Of a stretch of DNA of 58,229 nucleotides, positions 25,180 to 34,595 are shown piece after piece. Location of the stretch: the NCBI GenBank assembly GCA_000337115.1, contig AOIR01000058.1:1-58229 (forward strand), given 5' to 3'. The notes below the pieces were generated by a model. It was not told the origin of the DNA. It ran no database searches and was given only the letters and a program-made list of their open reading frames with translations. Numbering within the stretch: position 1 is the first letter of the stretch; every line of letters begins with the position of its first letter. The DNA comes from Natrinema thermotolerans DSM 11552 (lineage in GTDB: Archaea > Halobacteriota > Halobacteria > Halobacteriales > Natrialbaceae). A program made the translations under genes and the position numbers.

Positions 25180-26154
25180 TCACTCGCCGGGTAGTTCGAC
25201 CGCCTTCTCGGGATCTCCGCGGGTCGGGACGCCCGTATCGCGTTCGACCAGCGATCGGATCCCCGACTCGAGGCCGACTCGCGCCTCGAACCCGAGTTCG
25301 CGGGCTGTTTTCGTGGTGTCGGCACCGCTGTGTCTGATGTCGCCGGGGCGGGGCTCGCGGTGGACGATCGACGAGGACGATCCGGTGGCGTCCCGAACGG
25401 TTTCGGCGAGTTCCCGGATCGTCGTCCGCTCGCCCGTCCCGACGTTGTAGGCCTCGCCGACCGCGTCGGTCGCGGCCGCTCGCAGGTTCGCGCGAACGAC
25501 GTCGCTGACGTGGACGAAGTCCCGGCTCTGCTGGCCGTCGCCCTCGATCGTGATCGGCTCGTCGGCGCGGGCCTGCTCGAGGAACGTCGAAATGACGCCG
25601 CTGTAGGGACCCCGCTGGCGCGGCCCGTAGACGTTGAAGTACCGCAGGGCGACCGTCGGGAGGTCGTACAGCTCCGCGTAGAGGCGGGCGTACTCGTCGA
25701 GCGCGAGTTTCTGGACGCCATAGGGAGAAGTCGGATCGGTCGGTGCCGCCTCCGAGACGGGCAACTCCGCTGGGTGGCCGTACACCGCGGCGCTCGAGGC
25801 GACGACGACCCGGGCGTCCTCCTGACGGGCCTGCTCGAGGACGAGCAGCCCCGCCTCGAGGTTCGTCCGGTTGCTCTGTCGGGGGTTATCGACGCTCTGG
25901 GTGACGCTAACGACGGCGGCGTGGTGGAAGATGACGTCGACGCCGCGGGCGGCCTCCTGTAGGGCGATCGGATCCCCCACGTCGCCCACGATCACCGTCG
26001 CGTCGTCGGGCAGGTGGGCCGGATCGCCGGTCGAGAAGTCGTCGAGGACTCGTACCTCGTTGTGTGGCACCAGAGCGTCGACGAGGTGGCTGCCGATGAA
26101 GCCGGCACCGCCGGTCACGAGTACCGTGCTGTCGCGGATCGCTGGGGAGTCCAT
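25180..26154 (-). CDS. NAD-dependent nucleotide-sugar epimerase (GalE-like)
   Basis: A 324-residue extended SDR. GGAGFIGSHLVDAL near residue 15 binds NAD, SSAAVYG contains the catalytic Ser, and YGVQK (near residue 146) is the YxxxK site. RYFNVYGPRQ and DFVHVSDVVRA are GalE-family motifs. It likely interconverts UDP-glucose/galactose-type sugars and could feed the glycan genes. An AT-rich tttagta box lies 27-36 nt upstream of the ATG on the minus strand. It is separated from the main glycan block by the regulator region. Confidence 0.88.
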   Translation of the reverse strand: MDSPAIRDSTVLVTGGAGFIGSHLVDALVPHNEVRVLDDFSTGDPAHLPDDATVIVGDVGDPIALQEAARGVDVIFHHAAVVSVTQSVDNPRQSNRTNLEAGLLVLEQARQEDARVVVASSAAVYGHPAELPVSEAAPTDPTSPYGVQKLALDEYARLYAELYDLPTVALRYFNVYGPRQRGPYSGVISTFLEQARADEPITIEGDGQQSRDFVHVSDVVRANLRAAATDAVGEAYNVGTGERTTIRELAETVRDATGSSSSIVHREPRPGDIRHSGADTTKTARELGFEARVGLESGIRSLVERDTGVPTRGDPEKAVELPGE

Positions 26155-26365
26155 CCCCTGAAGCGACCGGATCCTCGCTGTTTAGTATCGCGCTCGTACC
26201 CCTGCCGATTCGGCGACCGCTCGAGCGGAAGGCAGTGCTTACGGGACCCGATCGATGGTTTCCGTGGACGATCTGCCGGCACTCGAGCGGAGACACAGCG
26301 CGGTTTCCGGCAGAAGAGGTGACGGATGGGATACACTTTTGGCCAACAGGTACCTCGGTTCGGGT

Positions 26366-26536
26366 ATGCTCCGAACTGCCCTGTCGCGGCTCCGCGAGTG
26401 GATCGCCGTCGACGACCCCGAAGAGCGCATCGAGGGGTCGGGCGAGGCGATCGTCTCGCCCCAGCACAGGCGATGCCGGGACGCCGAACAGGCGCTCGAG
26501 GAACTGCCCGACGACGCCCGGGACGAAAACCGCTAA
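26366..26536 (+). CDS. Small conserved haloarchaeal protein of unknown function
   Basis: A 56-residue acidic helical protein (MLRTALSRLREWIAVDDPEE and so on). An ATACACTTTT box 26-35 nt upstream of the ATG supports a leaderless transcript starting here rather than at the earlier in-frame start at 26255. It lies 76 nt before the dihydroorotase gene. No domain recognised. Confidence 0.6.
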   Translation: MLRTALSRLREWIAVDDPEERIEGSGEAIVSPQHRRCRDAEQALEELPDDARDENR

Positions 26537-26612
26537 CTCGACCGCTCGGTCGCTCCGACTCGACGACCCGTTTGGGGAAGCTATATGCGCCGCCCTCGGC
26601 AACTGCCGGACA

Positions 26613-27983
26613 ATGACCGTCGATCTCGTCGTGCGCAACTGTACCGTCGTCACGCCCGCGGGGCGGACGCCCGACGCGGGCGTCGCCGTCGAGGACGGAA
26701 CGATCGTCGCCGTCGGGCGAAGCGACCGGCTCCCCGACGCCGACCGCGTCCTCGACGCCGAGGGCAACGTCCTCGTGCCGGGCATCGTCGACGGCCACAT
26801 CCACAACCGCGAGCCCGGCCTCGAGTACAAGGAAGACTGGGAGTCCGCGACCCGGGCCGCGGCCGCCGGCGGCGTGACGACCGTCGTCGGGATGCCCAAT
26901 ACGGACCCGGTCATCGACCGACCCGACCACCTCGAGTTGAAGTTCGAACGCGGCGAGGCCTCGGCCCACGTCGACTTCCAGAGCTACGCCGTCGTCACGT
27001 CGGAAAACCTCGATCTCATCCCCGACATCGACGAGGCCGGCGCGCTCGGATTCAAGATCTTCCTCGGCTCGACGGTCGGGGACGTCCCGCCGCCGAACGA
27101 CGGCGAGATCATAGAGGCGATGGCAAAGATCCGGGAGACGGGCAAGCGCCTGGGCTTCCACGAGGAGAACGGCGAGATCATCGACCACTACACCGAGAAG
27201 TTCCAGGCCGAGGGCCGAAACGAGCCGATCGATCACTCCCACTCCCGGCCCGTGATCGCCGAACGCGAGGCCGTCGAGCGGATGATCACCTTCGCCGAGG
27301 AGACGGGCGCGAAGATTCACATGTTCCACGTTTCCTCCGGGTCGGCCGCCGAAGCCGTCGCCCGCGGCAAGGACCGCGGCGTCGACGTGACCGCCGAGAC
27401 GACGCCCCACTACCTCTGGTTCACCGAGGAAGTGATGCGCGAGAAAGGCAACCCGGCCCGCATCCAGCCGCCGATCCGAAACGCCGCGGAACGCGAGCGA
27501 CTCTGGAAGGTCGGGATCGACGACGGCGCGATCGACTCCATCGCCACCGACCACGCGCCCCATACTCCCGAGGAGAAGAAGGTCGACGATCCGTTCGGCA
27601 ATACGTGGGAGGCGATCTCGGGCTTCGTCGGCCTCGAGACCGAAATCCCGGTCATGCTCACGTTCGTCGATCAGGGCCGACTCACGATGGAGGAGTGGGT
27701 CCGCCGCCACTCGACCCGGCCCGCTCAGATCTGGGGGATGTACCCCCGGAAGGGGTCGCTGCAGGTCGGCACCGACGCCGACTTCACGATCGTCGATCCC
27801 GACCGGGAATGGACGCTCGAGGACGCCGACGAACTCCACTCCAAAAACTGCGTCACGCCGTTTATCGGCGAGTCCTTCACCGGGAAAGCGGTCGCGACGG
27901 TCGTCCGCGGCGAGATCGTCGCCGAAGACGGCAACGTCGTCGGTGAGTCGGGGTACGGCACCCGTGTCGACGTCGATACCTGA
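26613..27983 (+). CDS. pyrC: Dihydroorotase
   Basis: A 456-residue cyclic amidohydrolase. DGHIHNREPG supplies the two metal His and the Arg that binds dihydroorotate; FKIFLGS holds the Lys expected to be carbamylated; MFHVSSG and TTPHYLWF carry the other metal His; ATDHAPH the catalytic Asp. It closes carbamoyl-aspartate to dihydroorotate in pyrimidine synthesis. Allantoinase is the main alternative within this family; the REPG motif and the nearby dihydroorotate dehydrogenase favour dihydroorotase. A CTATATG box lies 26-32 nt upstream of the ATG. Confidence 0.82.
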   Translation: MTVDLVVRNCTVVTPAGRTPDAGVAVEDGTIVAVGRSDRLPDADRVLDAEGNVLVPGIVDGHIHNREPGLEYKEDWESATRAAAAGGVTTVVGMPNTDPVIDRPDHLELKFERGEASAHVDFQSYAVVTSENLDLIPDIDEAGALGFKIFLGSTVGDVPPPNDGEIIEAMAKIRETGKRLGFHEENGEIIDHYTEKFQAEGRNEPIDHSHSRPVIAEREAVERMITFAEETGAKIHMFHVSSGSAAEAVARGKDRGVDVTAETTPHYLWFTEEVMREKGNPARIQPPIRNAAERERLWKVGIDDGAIDSIATDHAPHTPEEKKVDDPFGNTWEAISGFVGLETEIPVMLTFVDQGRLTMEEWVRRHSTRPAQIWGMYPRKGSLQVGTDADFTIVDPDREWTLEDADELHSKNCVTPFIGESFTGKAVATVVRGEIVAEDGNVVGESGYGTRVDVDT

Positions 27984-28118
27984 GTGAGGCGGCGTCCTCT
28001 GTCTCTCGACGATCGTCGAAGTCGAATTGGCCGTTTCCCGTGACAATTCTCAGTGCCTGAAAGTAGCAACCTGTTTATATTCACGTTTCGGCCTTCCGAT
28101 GCCGACAGGGACCCCGCT

Positions 28119-28358
28119 ATGACCGATTCAGACTCTCAGACGGACGCAGGCGACGAAACGGATGGTACGGACAAGACGGAACAGCTCCGGTCGCTGTATC
28201 TCTCCGTGACCGACGGCGACGCCGAGCCGGTCGTCGAGACACAACGGGAGGGCTCCGACCGCCGAGAAATCGACGAAGCGCGGGCCGACGAAGCCGTCGG
28301 ACCGGCCGAACTCCACGGGCTCGACGACGCGATCGACGACCCCGAACCCGCCGACTGA
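28119..28358 (+). CDS. Small acidic protein of unknown function
   Basis: A 79-residue, strongly acidic protein with no membrane segment; RSLYLSVTDGDAEPVVETQR is the only conserved-looking core. A TTTATAT box lies 39-45 nt upstream. The start at 28119 is preferred to the in-frame ATG at 28053, which lies before the box. Convergent with pyrD, 7 nt apart. No domain recognised. Confidence 0.7.
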   Translation: MTDSDSQTDAGDETDGTDKTEQLRSLYLSVTDGDAEPVVETQREGSDRREIDEARADEAVGPAELHGLDDAIDDPEPAD

Positions 28359-28365
28359 CTCTCCC

Positions 28366-29436
28366 TTACTCGAGATCCGCACCGACTGCGTCCTCGACCG
28401 AGGCGAACCCATCACGCTCGAGCAACGCGGCCAGGCCGCGGTTGATCCGCTTTGCGGTCGAGGGGCCCTGATAGACGAACCCGGTATACAACTGGACCAG
28501 CGAGGCACCGGCCCGGATCTTCTCGTAGGCGCTCTCGGCGGAATCGACGCCGCCGACGCCGACGATCGGCAGATCGCCGTCGGTGTACTCGGCGAGCGAC
28601 CGAATGACGGCCGTCGAGCGGTCCGTGATCGGCTTGCCGCTGAGCCCGCCCCACTCCTCCTGCCGGGGCGACTCGAGTCCCTCGCGGCTCGTCGAGGTGT
28701 TGGTCGCGACGATGCCGTCGAGGCCGAACTCCTGAACGATGTCGACGAGATCGAAGATCGACTCCTCGGGCTCGTCGGGGCCGATCTTCACCAGGATCGG
28801 CACGTCACGGTCGTTTTCTTCCTCGAGGGTCTCGAAGATCGCCCGCAGATGCTCGGGCGATCCCTCGTCGAACTCCTCGGGCGTGTTCGGACAGGAGACG
28901 TTGACCACGACGTAGTCGGCAAAGGGCGAGAGCCGGTCGAAGACCCGGCGGTAGTCCTCGATCGCCTCGCGCTCGCTCGAGGAGTTCATTTTGCCGACGT
29001 TCACGCCGAGCGGAATCCCGGGCGTGCCGTCTGCCTCGAGCCGCGATTTGACCCGTTCCATCCCCTGGCCGTTGAAGCCCATCCGGTTGATCATCCCCTG
29101 GTCCTCGCGCAGGCGGAAGAGCCGGGGCCGGTCGTTGCCCGACTGCGGATACGGCGTGACGGTGCCGATCTCGACGAAACCGAAGCCAAGCGCTGCGAGC
29201 GCGTGGGTCACTTCGGCGTTCTTGTCGAAGCCGGCGGCGACGCCGACCGGGTTCGGGAACGTGGCGTCGAACAGGTCGACCTCGAGGGCCGGATCGTCGT
29301 ACCGATACGCATACGAGAGCGCCGCCCGCGTCGGTCGCGTCGACTGGGCCGCCCGGAGCGTCCGTTTGCCCAGGTCGTGGGCCGTCTCGGCCGGCAGTTT
29401 GAACGCGAGGGGGCGGACCCGCGAGTACAGCGTCAT
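28366..29436 (-). CDS. pyrD: Dihydroorotate dehydrogenase (quinone), class 2
   Basis: A 356-residue FMN enzyme that oxidises dihydroorotate to orotate and passes electrons to the membrane quinone. Class 2 features are an N-terminal amphipathic helix region (YSRVRPLAFKLPAETAHDLG), GVAAGFDKNAE, and the catalytic Ser in NVSCPNTP. IGPDEPE, ATNTSTSR and GVGGVDSAESAYEKI bind FMN. ATG 29436 is preferred to the frame's earlier start because the conserved N-terminal helix begins here. Confidence 0.92.
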   Translation of the reverse strand: MTLYSRVRPLAFKLPAETAHDLGKRTLRAAQSTRPTRAALSYAYRYDDPALEVDLFDATFPNPVGVAAGFDKNAEVTHALAALGFGFVEIGTVTPYPQSGNDRPRLFRLREDQGMINRMGFNGQGMERVKSRLEADGTPGIPLGVNVGKMNSSSEREAIEDYRRVFDRLSPFADYVVVNVSCPNTPEEFDEGSPEHLRAIFETLEEENDRDVPILVKIGPDEPEESIFDLVDIVQEFGLDGIVATNTSTSREGLESPRQEEWGGLSGKPITDRSTAVIRSLAEYTDGDLPIVGVGGVDSAESAYEKIRAGASLVQLYTGFVYQGPSTAKRINRGLAALLERDGFASVEDAVGADLE

Positions 29437-29511
29437 TGCCGGGACGTGGGGGCGGCCGACAGGTAAACGTCCCGAAGCGGCGCGCCCGGTCGCTCGAGGG
29501 GCCGTCCGCAA

Positions 29512-30870
29512 TCAGAGCGACTCGAGGACGTCGCTCACGTCCGCGACCGATCGCAGGTCCGAAAGCGCTGCCAGCGCGTCGTCGGTGGCGACCGCAGCCG
29601 GCGCGCGGTCGGCACACATCCGGAACTTCTCGCGCAGTTCGTCCATCGAGAGCGGGTCGTCGTGGGTGCCCGGCGGCCGCTCTCGGGTGCGTTCGTACGT
29701 CTCGCCGCCGCGGGTCGTCACCGCGACGCGGGCGGCGTTGGAGTCGTAGGCCAGCTCGTCGTCGACGGTCAACGTGACCCGCCTGCGGACGGTCTGGACC
29801 GCCGGCTCGTCGATATTGGCCGCGTCGAAGGCGGCGAGTCCGACGGCCCGGCGGGCGATCGCGCGCCCGATCAGGTACGGCATCGAGAACTTCGCCTCGA
29901 GCCCCGTCTCGGGGTCGTCGTGGGCCAGGGCGTCGGCCGCCCCCTGCGAGGCCGTCACCGTCACGTCGTCGATCGCGTCGGGCTCGAGGTCGTACTCGTC
30001 GGCGAGCCCGATCGCCGCGTAGATGGCGGCGTGGGTGTAGTAACAGCAGGGATACTTCTTGACGTCGATGCCGTCCTCGAGGATCGACCAGCGGTCGCCG
30101 AGGGCGGGCAGGGCCTCGAGATCGGGCTCGCCGTCGCCGCGATAGAGGTCGAAGAAGCCGCGTTCGCCGTCGATCGCCGTCGAATCAGCGGTTGCGCCCT
30201 CGGCGGCGAGCAGGGCTGCGGTCGTCCCGGAGCGGGCGGCCTGGCCCGCGTGGACCGGCTTGGTCGTCGAGCCGAAGTTGCGCTTCAGACCGGCCGGCAT
30301 CGAGGCGGCGATCGAGAGCGCGTGTGCGGTCCGTTCGGCCGAGAGATCGAGCAAGTTCGCCACCGCCGCCGTGGCACCGAACAGGCCGATGGTCGAGGTG
30401 GCGTGCCAGCCCCCCTCGTAGTGTCCGGGGCTGATGGGAGCCGAGAGGTAGTGTTGGGTCTCGAAGCCGGCGACGAAGGCCGTCAGCAGGTCCCGGCCGC
30501 TCGCGCCCTCGCGCTCGCCGACCGCTAGCAGCGGGGCGACCATCGGTACGCTGGGGTGGCCGTCCATCGCGGCCAGCGCGACGTCGTCGAAGTCGAGCGC
30601 GTGGCCGGCGGTCGCGTTCACGAAGACGGCGTCGGAAAGCGGCAGTCGGTCGTCGCGACCGAGAACCGTCGTCTCGCCGTGGCCGTCGCTTGCCGTGGCC
30701 GCGGCGATACTGCCGGCCTCGGCGTCCGCGCCCGCGAGGGTCACGCCGACGGTGTCGATGATCGCCCGTTCGGTGAGTCGAAACGCGTCCTCGGGAACGT
30801 CGGCGGCGGCAAGCGAACTCACGAACGTCGCGAGGTCGGTCGCGACCCCGCCTGCGTCTGCGTCCGTCAT
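29512..30870 (-). CDS. MmgE/PrpD family protein
   Basis: A 452-residue member of the 2-methylcitrate dehydratase / cis-aconitate decarboxylase / immune-responsive gene 1 fold. The N-terminal all-helical domain has NATAGHALDFDD (family HxxDFDD motif near residue 88), and KRNFGSTTKPVHAGQAARSG near 225 is the substrate-site segment. KKYPCCYYTHAAI corresponds to the conserved KxYP motif. The reaction cannot be fixed. With CoA transferase and hydratase genes nearby, dehydration or decarboxylation of a branched tricarboxylate is plausible. Divergent from the small MaoC gene. Confidence 0.85.
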   Translation of the reverse strand: MTDADAGGVATDLATFVSSLAAADVPEDAFRLTERAIIDTVGVTLAGADAEAGSIAAATASDGHGETTVLGRDDRLPLSDAVFVNATAGHALDFDDVALAAMDGHPSVPMVAPLLAVGEREGASGRDLLTAFVAGFETQHYLSAPISPGHYEGGWHATSTIGLFGATAAVANLLDLSAERTAHALSIAASMPAGLKRNFGSTTKPVHAGQAARSGTTAALLAAEGATADSTAIDGERGFFDLYRGDGEPDLEALPALGDRWSILEDGIDVKKYPCCYYTHAAIYAAIGLADEYDLEPDAIDDVTVTASQGAADALAHDDPETGLEAKFSMPYLIGRAIARRAVGLAAFDAANIDEPAVQTVRRRVTLTVDDELAYDSNAARVAVTTRGGETYERTRERPPGTHDDPLSMDELREKFRMCADRAPAAVATDDALAALSDLRSVADVSDVLESL

Positions 30871-31033
30871 GTCGTATCCGTCTCTCGGGCAGCGGCATAA
30901 TCGTGGCCCCGCCGGTCGGGTTTTTGACCGGTCGCCGCCTCGAGGCCGGCCCGACGCGACGCCGCGACGGAGTCTCGCACGCACCGCCGCGTCCACAGGC
31001 AGTTTTAGTATCGCGGCCACACGGGACAGTCGT

Positions 31034-31417
31034 ATGCACGAGCCGACCGAAGGCGACCGCCATTCCTTCGAACGGGCGTTTACGACCGACGACGTCCGCC
31101 GGTTCGCCGACCTCTCACAGGACACCCAACCCCGTCACACCGAGCCCGACGCGGACGGCCGGCTGCTGGTCCACGGCCTGCTGACCGCGACGCTGCCGAC
31201 CAAGATCGGCGGCGACCTCGAGGTGCTGGCCAGGACGATGACCTTCGAGTTCGTCCGGCCGGTCTACACCGGCGAGACGATCGCCTGTACGCTGACGATC
31301 ACGGCCGTCACGGAACGGGACGACCGCTACGACATCGAGGGGGAGGTTGTCTGCGAAAACGAGGACGGCGAGGCCGTCCTGACCGCGAGCCTCGAGGGAC
31401 TCGTCGAGAAGGCGTAG
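31034..31417 (+). CDS. MaoC-like hotdog hydratase
   Basis: A 127-residue single hotdog-fold protein of (R)-specific enoyl-CoA hydratase type. FADLSQDTQPRHTEP contains the Asp and His of the hydratase motif in slightly altered form, and LLVHGLLTATLPTKIGG is the central helix. A TTTTAGTA box 24-31 nt upstream of the ATG indicates a leaderless transcript. Convergent with the CoA transferase gene, with stops 3 nt apart. It may hydrate an enoyl-CoA in the adjacent pathway. Confidence 0.85.
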   Translation: MHEPTEGDRHSFERAFTTDDVRRFADLSQDTQPRHTEPDADGRLLVHGLLTATLPTKIGGDLEVLARTMTFEFVRPVYTGETIACTLTITAVTERDDRYDIEGEVVCENEDGEAVLTASLEGLVEKA

Positions 31418-31420
31418 GTT

Positions 31421-32599
31421 TCAGATCACGTCCGCGTCGCGCAACTCCGCGATCTCCGCGCTCGAGTAGCCCAGCGCCGCGAGGACGTCGTCGGTGTCCT
31501 CGCCCAGGTCCGGCATCGGCTCGGCCGCGAACTCGAGTTCGCTCGAGTCGATCGGGGTGTCGACGTAGGGGACGGGGCTGTCCTCGGTCTCGAACTCCTT
31601 GACGAGATCGAGGTGGTCGGTCTGTGGATGCTCGAGGACCTCGTCGAGTCGGTTGACGTCGCCCCACGGGATGCCCGCCTCGGCCAGCCGTTCGGCCCAG
31701 TAATCGCGGGGGTGTTCGGCGATCAGGTCCTCGATTAGCGGCTCGAGGGTCTCGCGGTTTTCGACGCGCTTCTCGTTGGTTTCGAAGCGCTCGTCCTCGA
31801 GCAGGTCGGGGCGCTCGAGGACGTCCGTACAGAGCAGTTCCCAGTGGGCCTCGCTGAGGATGGCGAAGTTGACGGATCGGTCGTCGGCCGTCTCGTGGGG
31901 GCCGTAGGGGGTCAGCAGGTGATGGCGCATCCCGATCCGTTCGGGAATCTCGTCGGTGTGCCAGTACTTGTGGGGGAAGTAGCCGAGCCACGAGAGGATG
32001 CCGCCGAACATCGTGACGTCGAGTTCCTGGCCCTCGCCGGTGCGCTCGCGGTGAAAGAGCGCGAGCAGCGTCGAGATCGTGCCGTAGGTCGCGGCGTTGA
32101 TGTCACAGATGCTCAGCGGGATCTTGGCCGGGGCGTCGGGCGAGCCGTTCATCGGAATGAGGCCGGTCTCGCCCTGCATGACCATATCGTAGGCCTTGCG
32201 GTCCTCGTAGGGGCCGTCGCGGCCGTAGCCCGAGATGTTGAGATAGATCACGTCGTCGTTATCCTCGGCGACGTCTTCGTAGCCGACGCCGAGTCGCTCG
32301 ACCACGCCCGGCGAGTAGTTCTGGACGATCACGTCGGCCTCGGTGGCCAGTTCGTGGAAGACCGCGCGGCCCTCGTCGGCTTTCAGGTTCAACTCGACAC
32401 TGAGCTTGTTCCGGTCGACCCAGACGTGGGCCGACGAGTCGCCGTAGACGGCCGTGTCCCAGTGGCGGTTGACGTCGCCGACGCCCGGGCGCTCGACCTT
32501 GATCACCTCCGCGCCGAAGTCGCCCAGCAGCCGCGTACACAGCGGTGCGCTGATCCCGCTCTCCAGACTGACGACCGTGACGTTCTCGAGCGCGAGCAT
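31421..32599 (-). CDS. Class III (CaiB/BaiF) CoA transferase
   Basis: A 392-residue family III CoA transferase. VVSLESGISAPLCTRLLGDFG and EVIKVERPGVGD open it; the catalytic Asp is in RKAYDMVMQGETGL; GEGQELDVTMFGG is the dimer region. It moves CoA between carboxylic acids. The substrate is unknown. Mesaconate, itaconate or a methylsuccinate-type acid is suggested by the co-transcribed hydratase. The start overlaps the upstream MaoC stop by 1 nt (TGATG). Confidence 0.88.
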   Translation of the reverse strand: MLALENVTVVSLESGISAPLCTRLLGDFGAEVIKVERPGVGDVNRHWDTAVYGDSSAHVWVDRNKLSVELNLKADEGRAVFHELATEADVIVQNYSPGVVERLGVGYEDVAEDNDDVIYLNISGYGRDGPYEDRKAYDMVMQGETGLIPMNGSPDAPAKIPLSICDINAATYGTISTLLALFHRERTGEGQELDVTMFGGILSWLGYFPHKYWHTDEIPERIGMRHHLLTPYGPHETADDRSVNFAILSEAHWELLCTDVLERPDLLEDERFETNEKRVENRETLEPLIEDLIAEHPRDYWAERLAEAGIPWGDVNRLDEVLEHPQTDHLDLVKEFETEDSPVPYVDTPIDSSELEFAAEPMPDLGEDTDDVLAALGYSSAEIAELRDADVI

Positions 32600-33177
32600 C
32601 AGCAGTCCTCCGGCTGCGTGCCGATCCCCTCGGGCCAGCCCGGCGGCTCGGCCGCGGACGGCTCGGCGTACTCGCGTTTCAGCACCATCGGAGTGCGCTC
32701 CAAGCTCAGGACGAGGTCGTCGTGCTGATTGTACGCCCGCAACTCGGTCTCGACGATGCCGACGTGGTCGCGGGACTCGAGTTCGCGCTTCGAGCGGACC
32801 TCGCTCTCGGCGAAGATGGTGTCGCCATGAAAGACGGGGTTGTGGTGGCGAACGTCGTCGTAGCCGAGATTGGCCGTCGCGTTGACCGAGACGTCGACGA
32901 CGCTCATTCCGACGGCCGTCGCGATGACGACGAGTCCGTTGACGAGGCGCTCGCCGAACTCCGTCTCCGCCGCGTAGGCCTCGTTGAAGTGCATCGGGTT
33001 AGCGTTCATCGTCACGTTGGTCAGCCAGACGTTGTCCGTCTCGGTGACGGTCCGGCCGAAGGGGTGCTTGTAGATGTCGCCGACCGCGAAGTCCTCGTAG
33101 TAGCGGCCGTGCCAGCCCTCGACGAGGCGTTTGTCGGTCGATTCGTCCGCGTCGTCGGTGTCGCTGTCGTCGGTCAT
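32599..33177 (-). CDS. MaoC family hydratase, itaconyl/mesaconyl-CoA hydratase-like
   Basis: A 192-residue hotdog protein with an acidic N-terminus, then YYEDFAVGDIYKHPFGRTVT and NANPMHFNEAYAAETEFGERL, where NANPMHF replaces the standard GDxNPxH hydratase motif. NATANLGYDDVRHHNPVFHGD is typical of the branch containing itaconyl-CoA and mesaconyl-CoA hydratases. It is co-transcribed between acyl-CoA dehydrogenase (26 nt upstream) and CoA transferase, which fits activation, oxidation and hydration of one acid. Confidence 0.82.
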   Translation of the reverse strand: MTDDSDTDDADESTDKRLVEGWHGRYYEDFAVGDIYKHPFGRTVTETDNVWLTNVTMNANPMHFNEAYAAETEFGERLVNGLVVIATAVGMSVVDVSVNATANLGYDDVRHHNPVFHGDTIFAESEVRSKRELESRDHVGIVETELRAYNQHDDLVLSLERTPMVLKREYAEPSAAEPPGWPEGIGTQPEDC

Positions 33178-33203
33178 TGTTTTGGGTAGCGAGCAGTCGT
33201 CGA

Positions 33204-34409
33204 TCAGTACGAGCGGGGCAGCCCCAGGACGTTCTCGCCGATGTAGTTCAGTGCGAGCTGCTGGGTGATCGGCACCAGCCGGGTCAGTCGGGCCTCGCGG
33301 AAGTAGCGCTCGACGTCGTACTCCGTGGCGATGCCGAACCCGCCGTGGGTCTGGACCGCCGCGTCGGCCGCCTCGTAGGCCGCGTCGGCCGCGAGGAACT
33401 TCGCCGCGTTCGCGTACGCGCCCAGATCCACCTCCTCGTCCGAGGCCGCCCGGTCGGCCGCGTTGTAGGTCAGTTGCTTCGCCGCCTGCAGGCGCGCGTA
33501 GGCCTCCGCCAGCGGGTGCTGGATCGCCTGATTCGAGCCGATCGGGCGGTCGAACACCTCGCGGTCGGTGGCGTACTCGACGGCCCGCTCGAGCGCCAGC
33601 CGGCCCAGCCCGATACACTCGGCAGCGATGACGAGTCGCTCCTCGTTGAGGCCATCAAGCACCTGATAGAACCCGTCGCCCTCGACGCCGATCAGGTTCG
33701 ATTCCGGGACTCGCAGGTCGTCGAACCAGAGTTCGAACGAGTGGACGAAGTCGCTCGCGGACTTCGGGATCGGCTCCATCTCGAGCGCGCCCTGCTCGTG
33801 GGCGTCCGCGAGGTCGACGAGAAACATCGAGATGCCGCGGGTGCGCTTGTCGACGTCAGCGCGGGGCGTCGTCCGCGCGACGAGGACGATGTAGTCGGAG
33901 ACGTCGACGCGGGAGGTCCAGATCTTCTGGCCGTTGATGACGTATTGGTCACCGTCTTTTTCCGCGCGCGTCTCGATCGCCGTCGAGTCCGAGCCGGCGT
34001 TGGGCTCCGTGAGGCCGAACGCCTGGATCGATGTCTCACCGGCCGCGACGTCGGGGAGGAGATCGTCTTTGATCTCCTCGCTGGCGTATTCGACGATCGG
34101 CACGGAGTTGTACACGCCGCCGTGGACCGCCTGTGCGGCGCTGAAGCCGCCCCCGTTGGCGGCGATCTCCTCCATCATGACGACCGTCTCTCGAGTGCCC
34201 ATCCCGGCACCCCCGTACTCCTCGGGGAGCAGGATCCCCATCCACCCATGATCCGCCAGCGCGTCGACGAACTCCTTGGGGTATGCCCCCTCGTCGGCCC
34301 GCCGACGCCAGTACTCGCGGTCGAAGTCCGCGCAGATCTCCCGGATGTTGGACCGAACCAACTGCTGGCGTTCCGTCAGTGCCACCGCGTCGCTGAGGAG
34401 TCGGGCCAT
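33204..34409 (-). CDS. Acyl-CoA dehydrogenase
   Basis: A 401-residue FAD-dependent dehydrogenase. QAFGLTEPNAGSDSTAI and YVINGQKIWTSR form the FAD/substrate region; GVEGDGFYQVLDGLNEERL follows; QTHGGFGIATEYDVERYFREARL at the C-terminus contains the Glu position expected to act as base. It introduces a C2-C3 double bond in an acyl-CoA. A CATAACG box 25-36 nt upstream of the ATG on the minus strand marks the promoter for this gene plus the MaoC and CoA transferase genes. Confidence 0.9.
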   Translation of the reverse strand: MARLLSDAVALTERQQLVRSNIREICADFDREYWRRRADEGAYPKEFVDALADHGWMGILLPEEYGGAGMGTRETVVMMEEIAANGGGFSAAQAVHGGVYNSVPIVEYASEEIKDDLLPDVAAGETSIQAFGLTEPNAGSDSTAIETRAEKDGDQYVINGQKIWTSRVDVSDYIVLVARTTPRADVDKRTRGISMFLVDLADAHEQGALEMEPIPKSASDFVHSFELWFDDLRVPESNLIGVEGDGFYQVLDGLNEERLVIAAECIGLGRLALERAVEYATDREVFDRPIGSNQAIQHPLAEAYARLQAAKQLTYNAADRAASDEEVDLGAYANAAKFLAADAAYEAADAAVQTHGGFGIATEYDVERYFREARLTRLVPITQQLALNYIGENVLGLPRSY

Positions 34410-34595
34410 TGGGGGATGATCTCTCGGTCGGAAGAAAAACGTTATGTGATACCGTGGCTCGGTGGCACACTCGCCGACCGTAACGGCCGCATCTGTTCCT
34501 CACCGACGCGTCGATCCGCTTTCCGACAGCGAGGTTCGGACGGCGATCCGACCGCTCGAGGCGGCGTCCCCATCTTTGGCCGTGAGAACGCGACG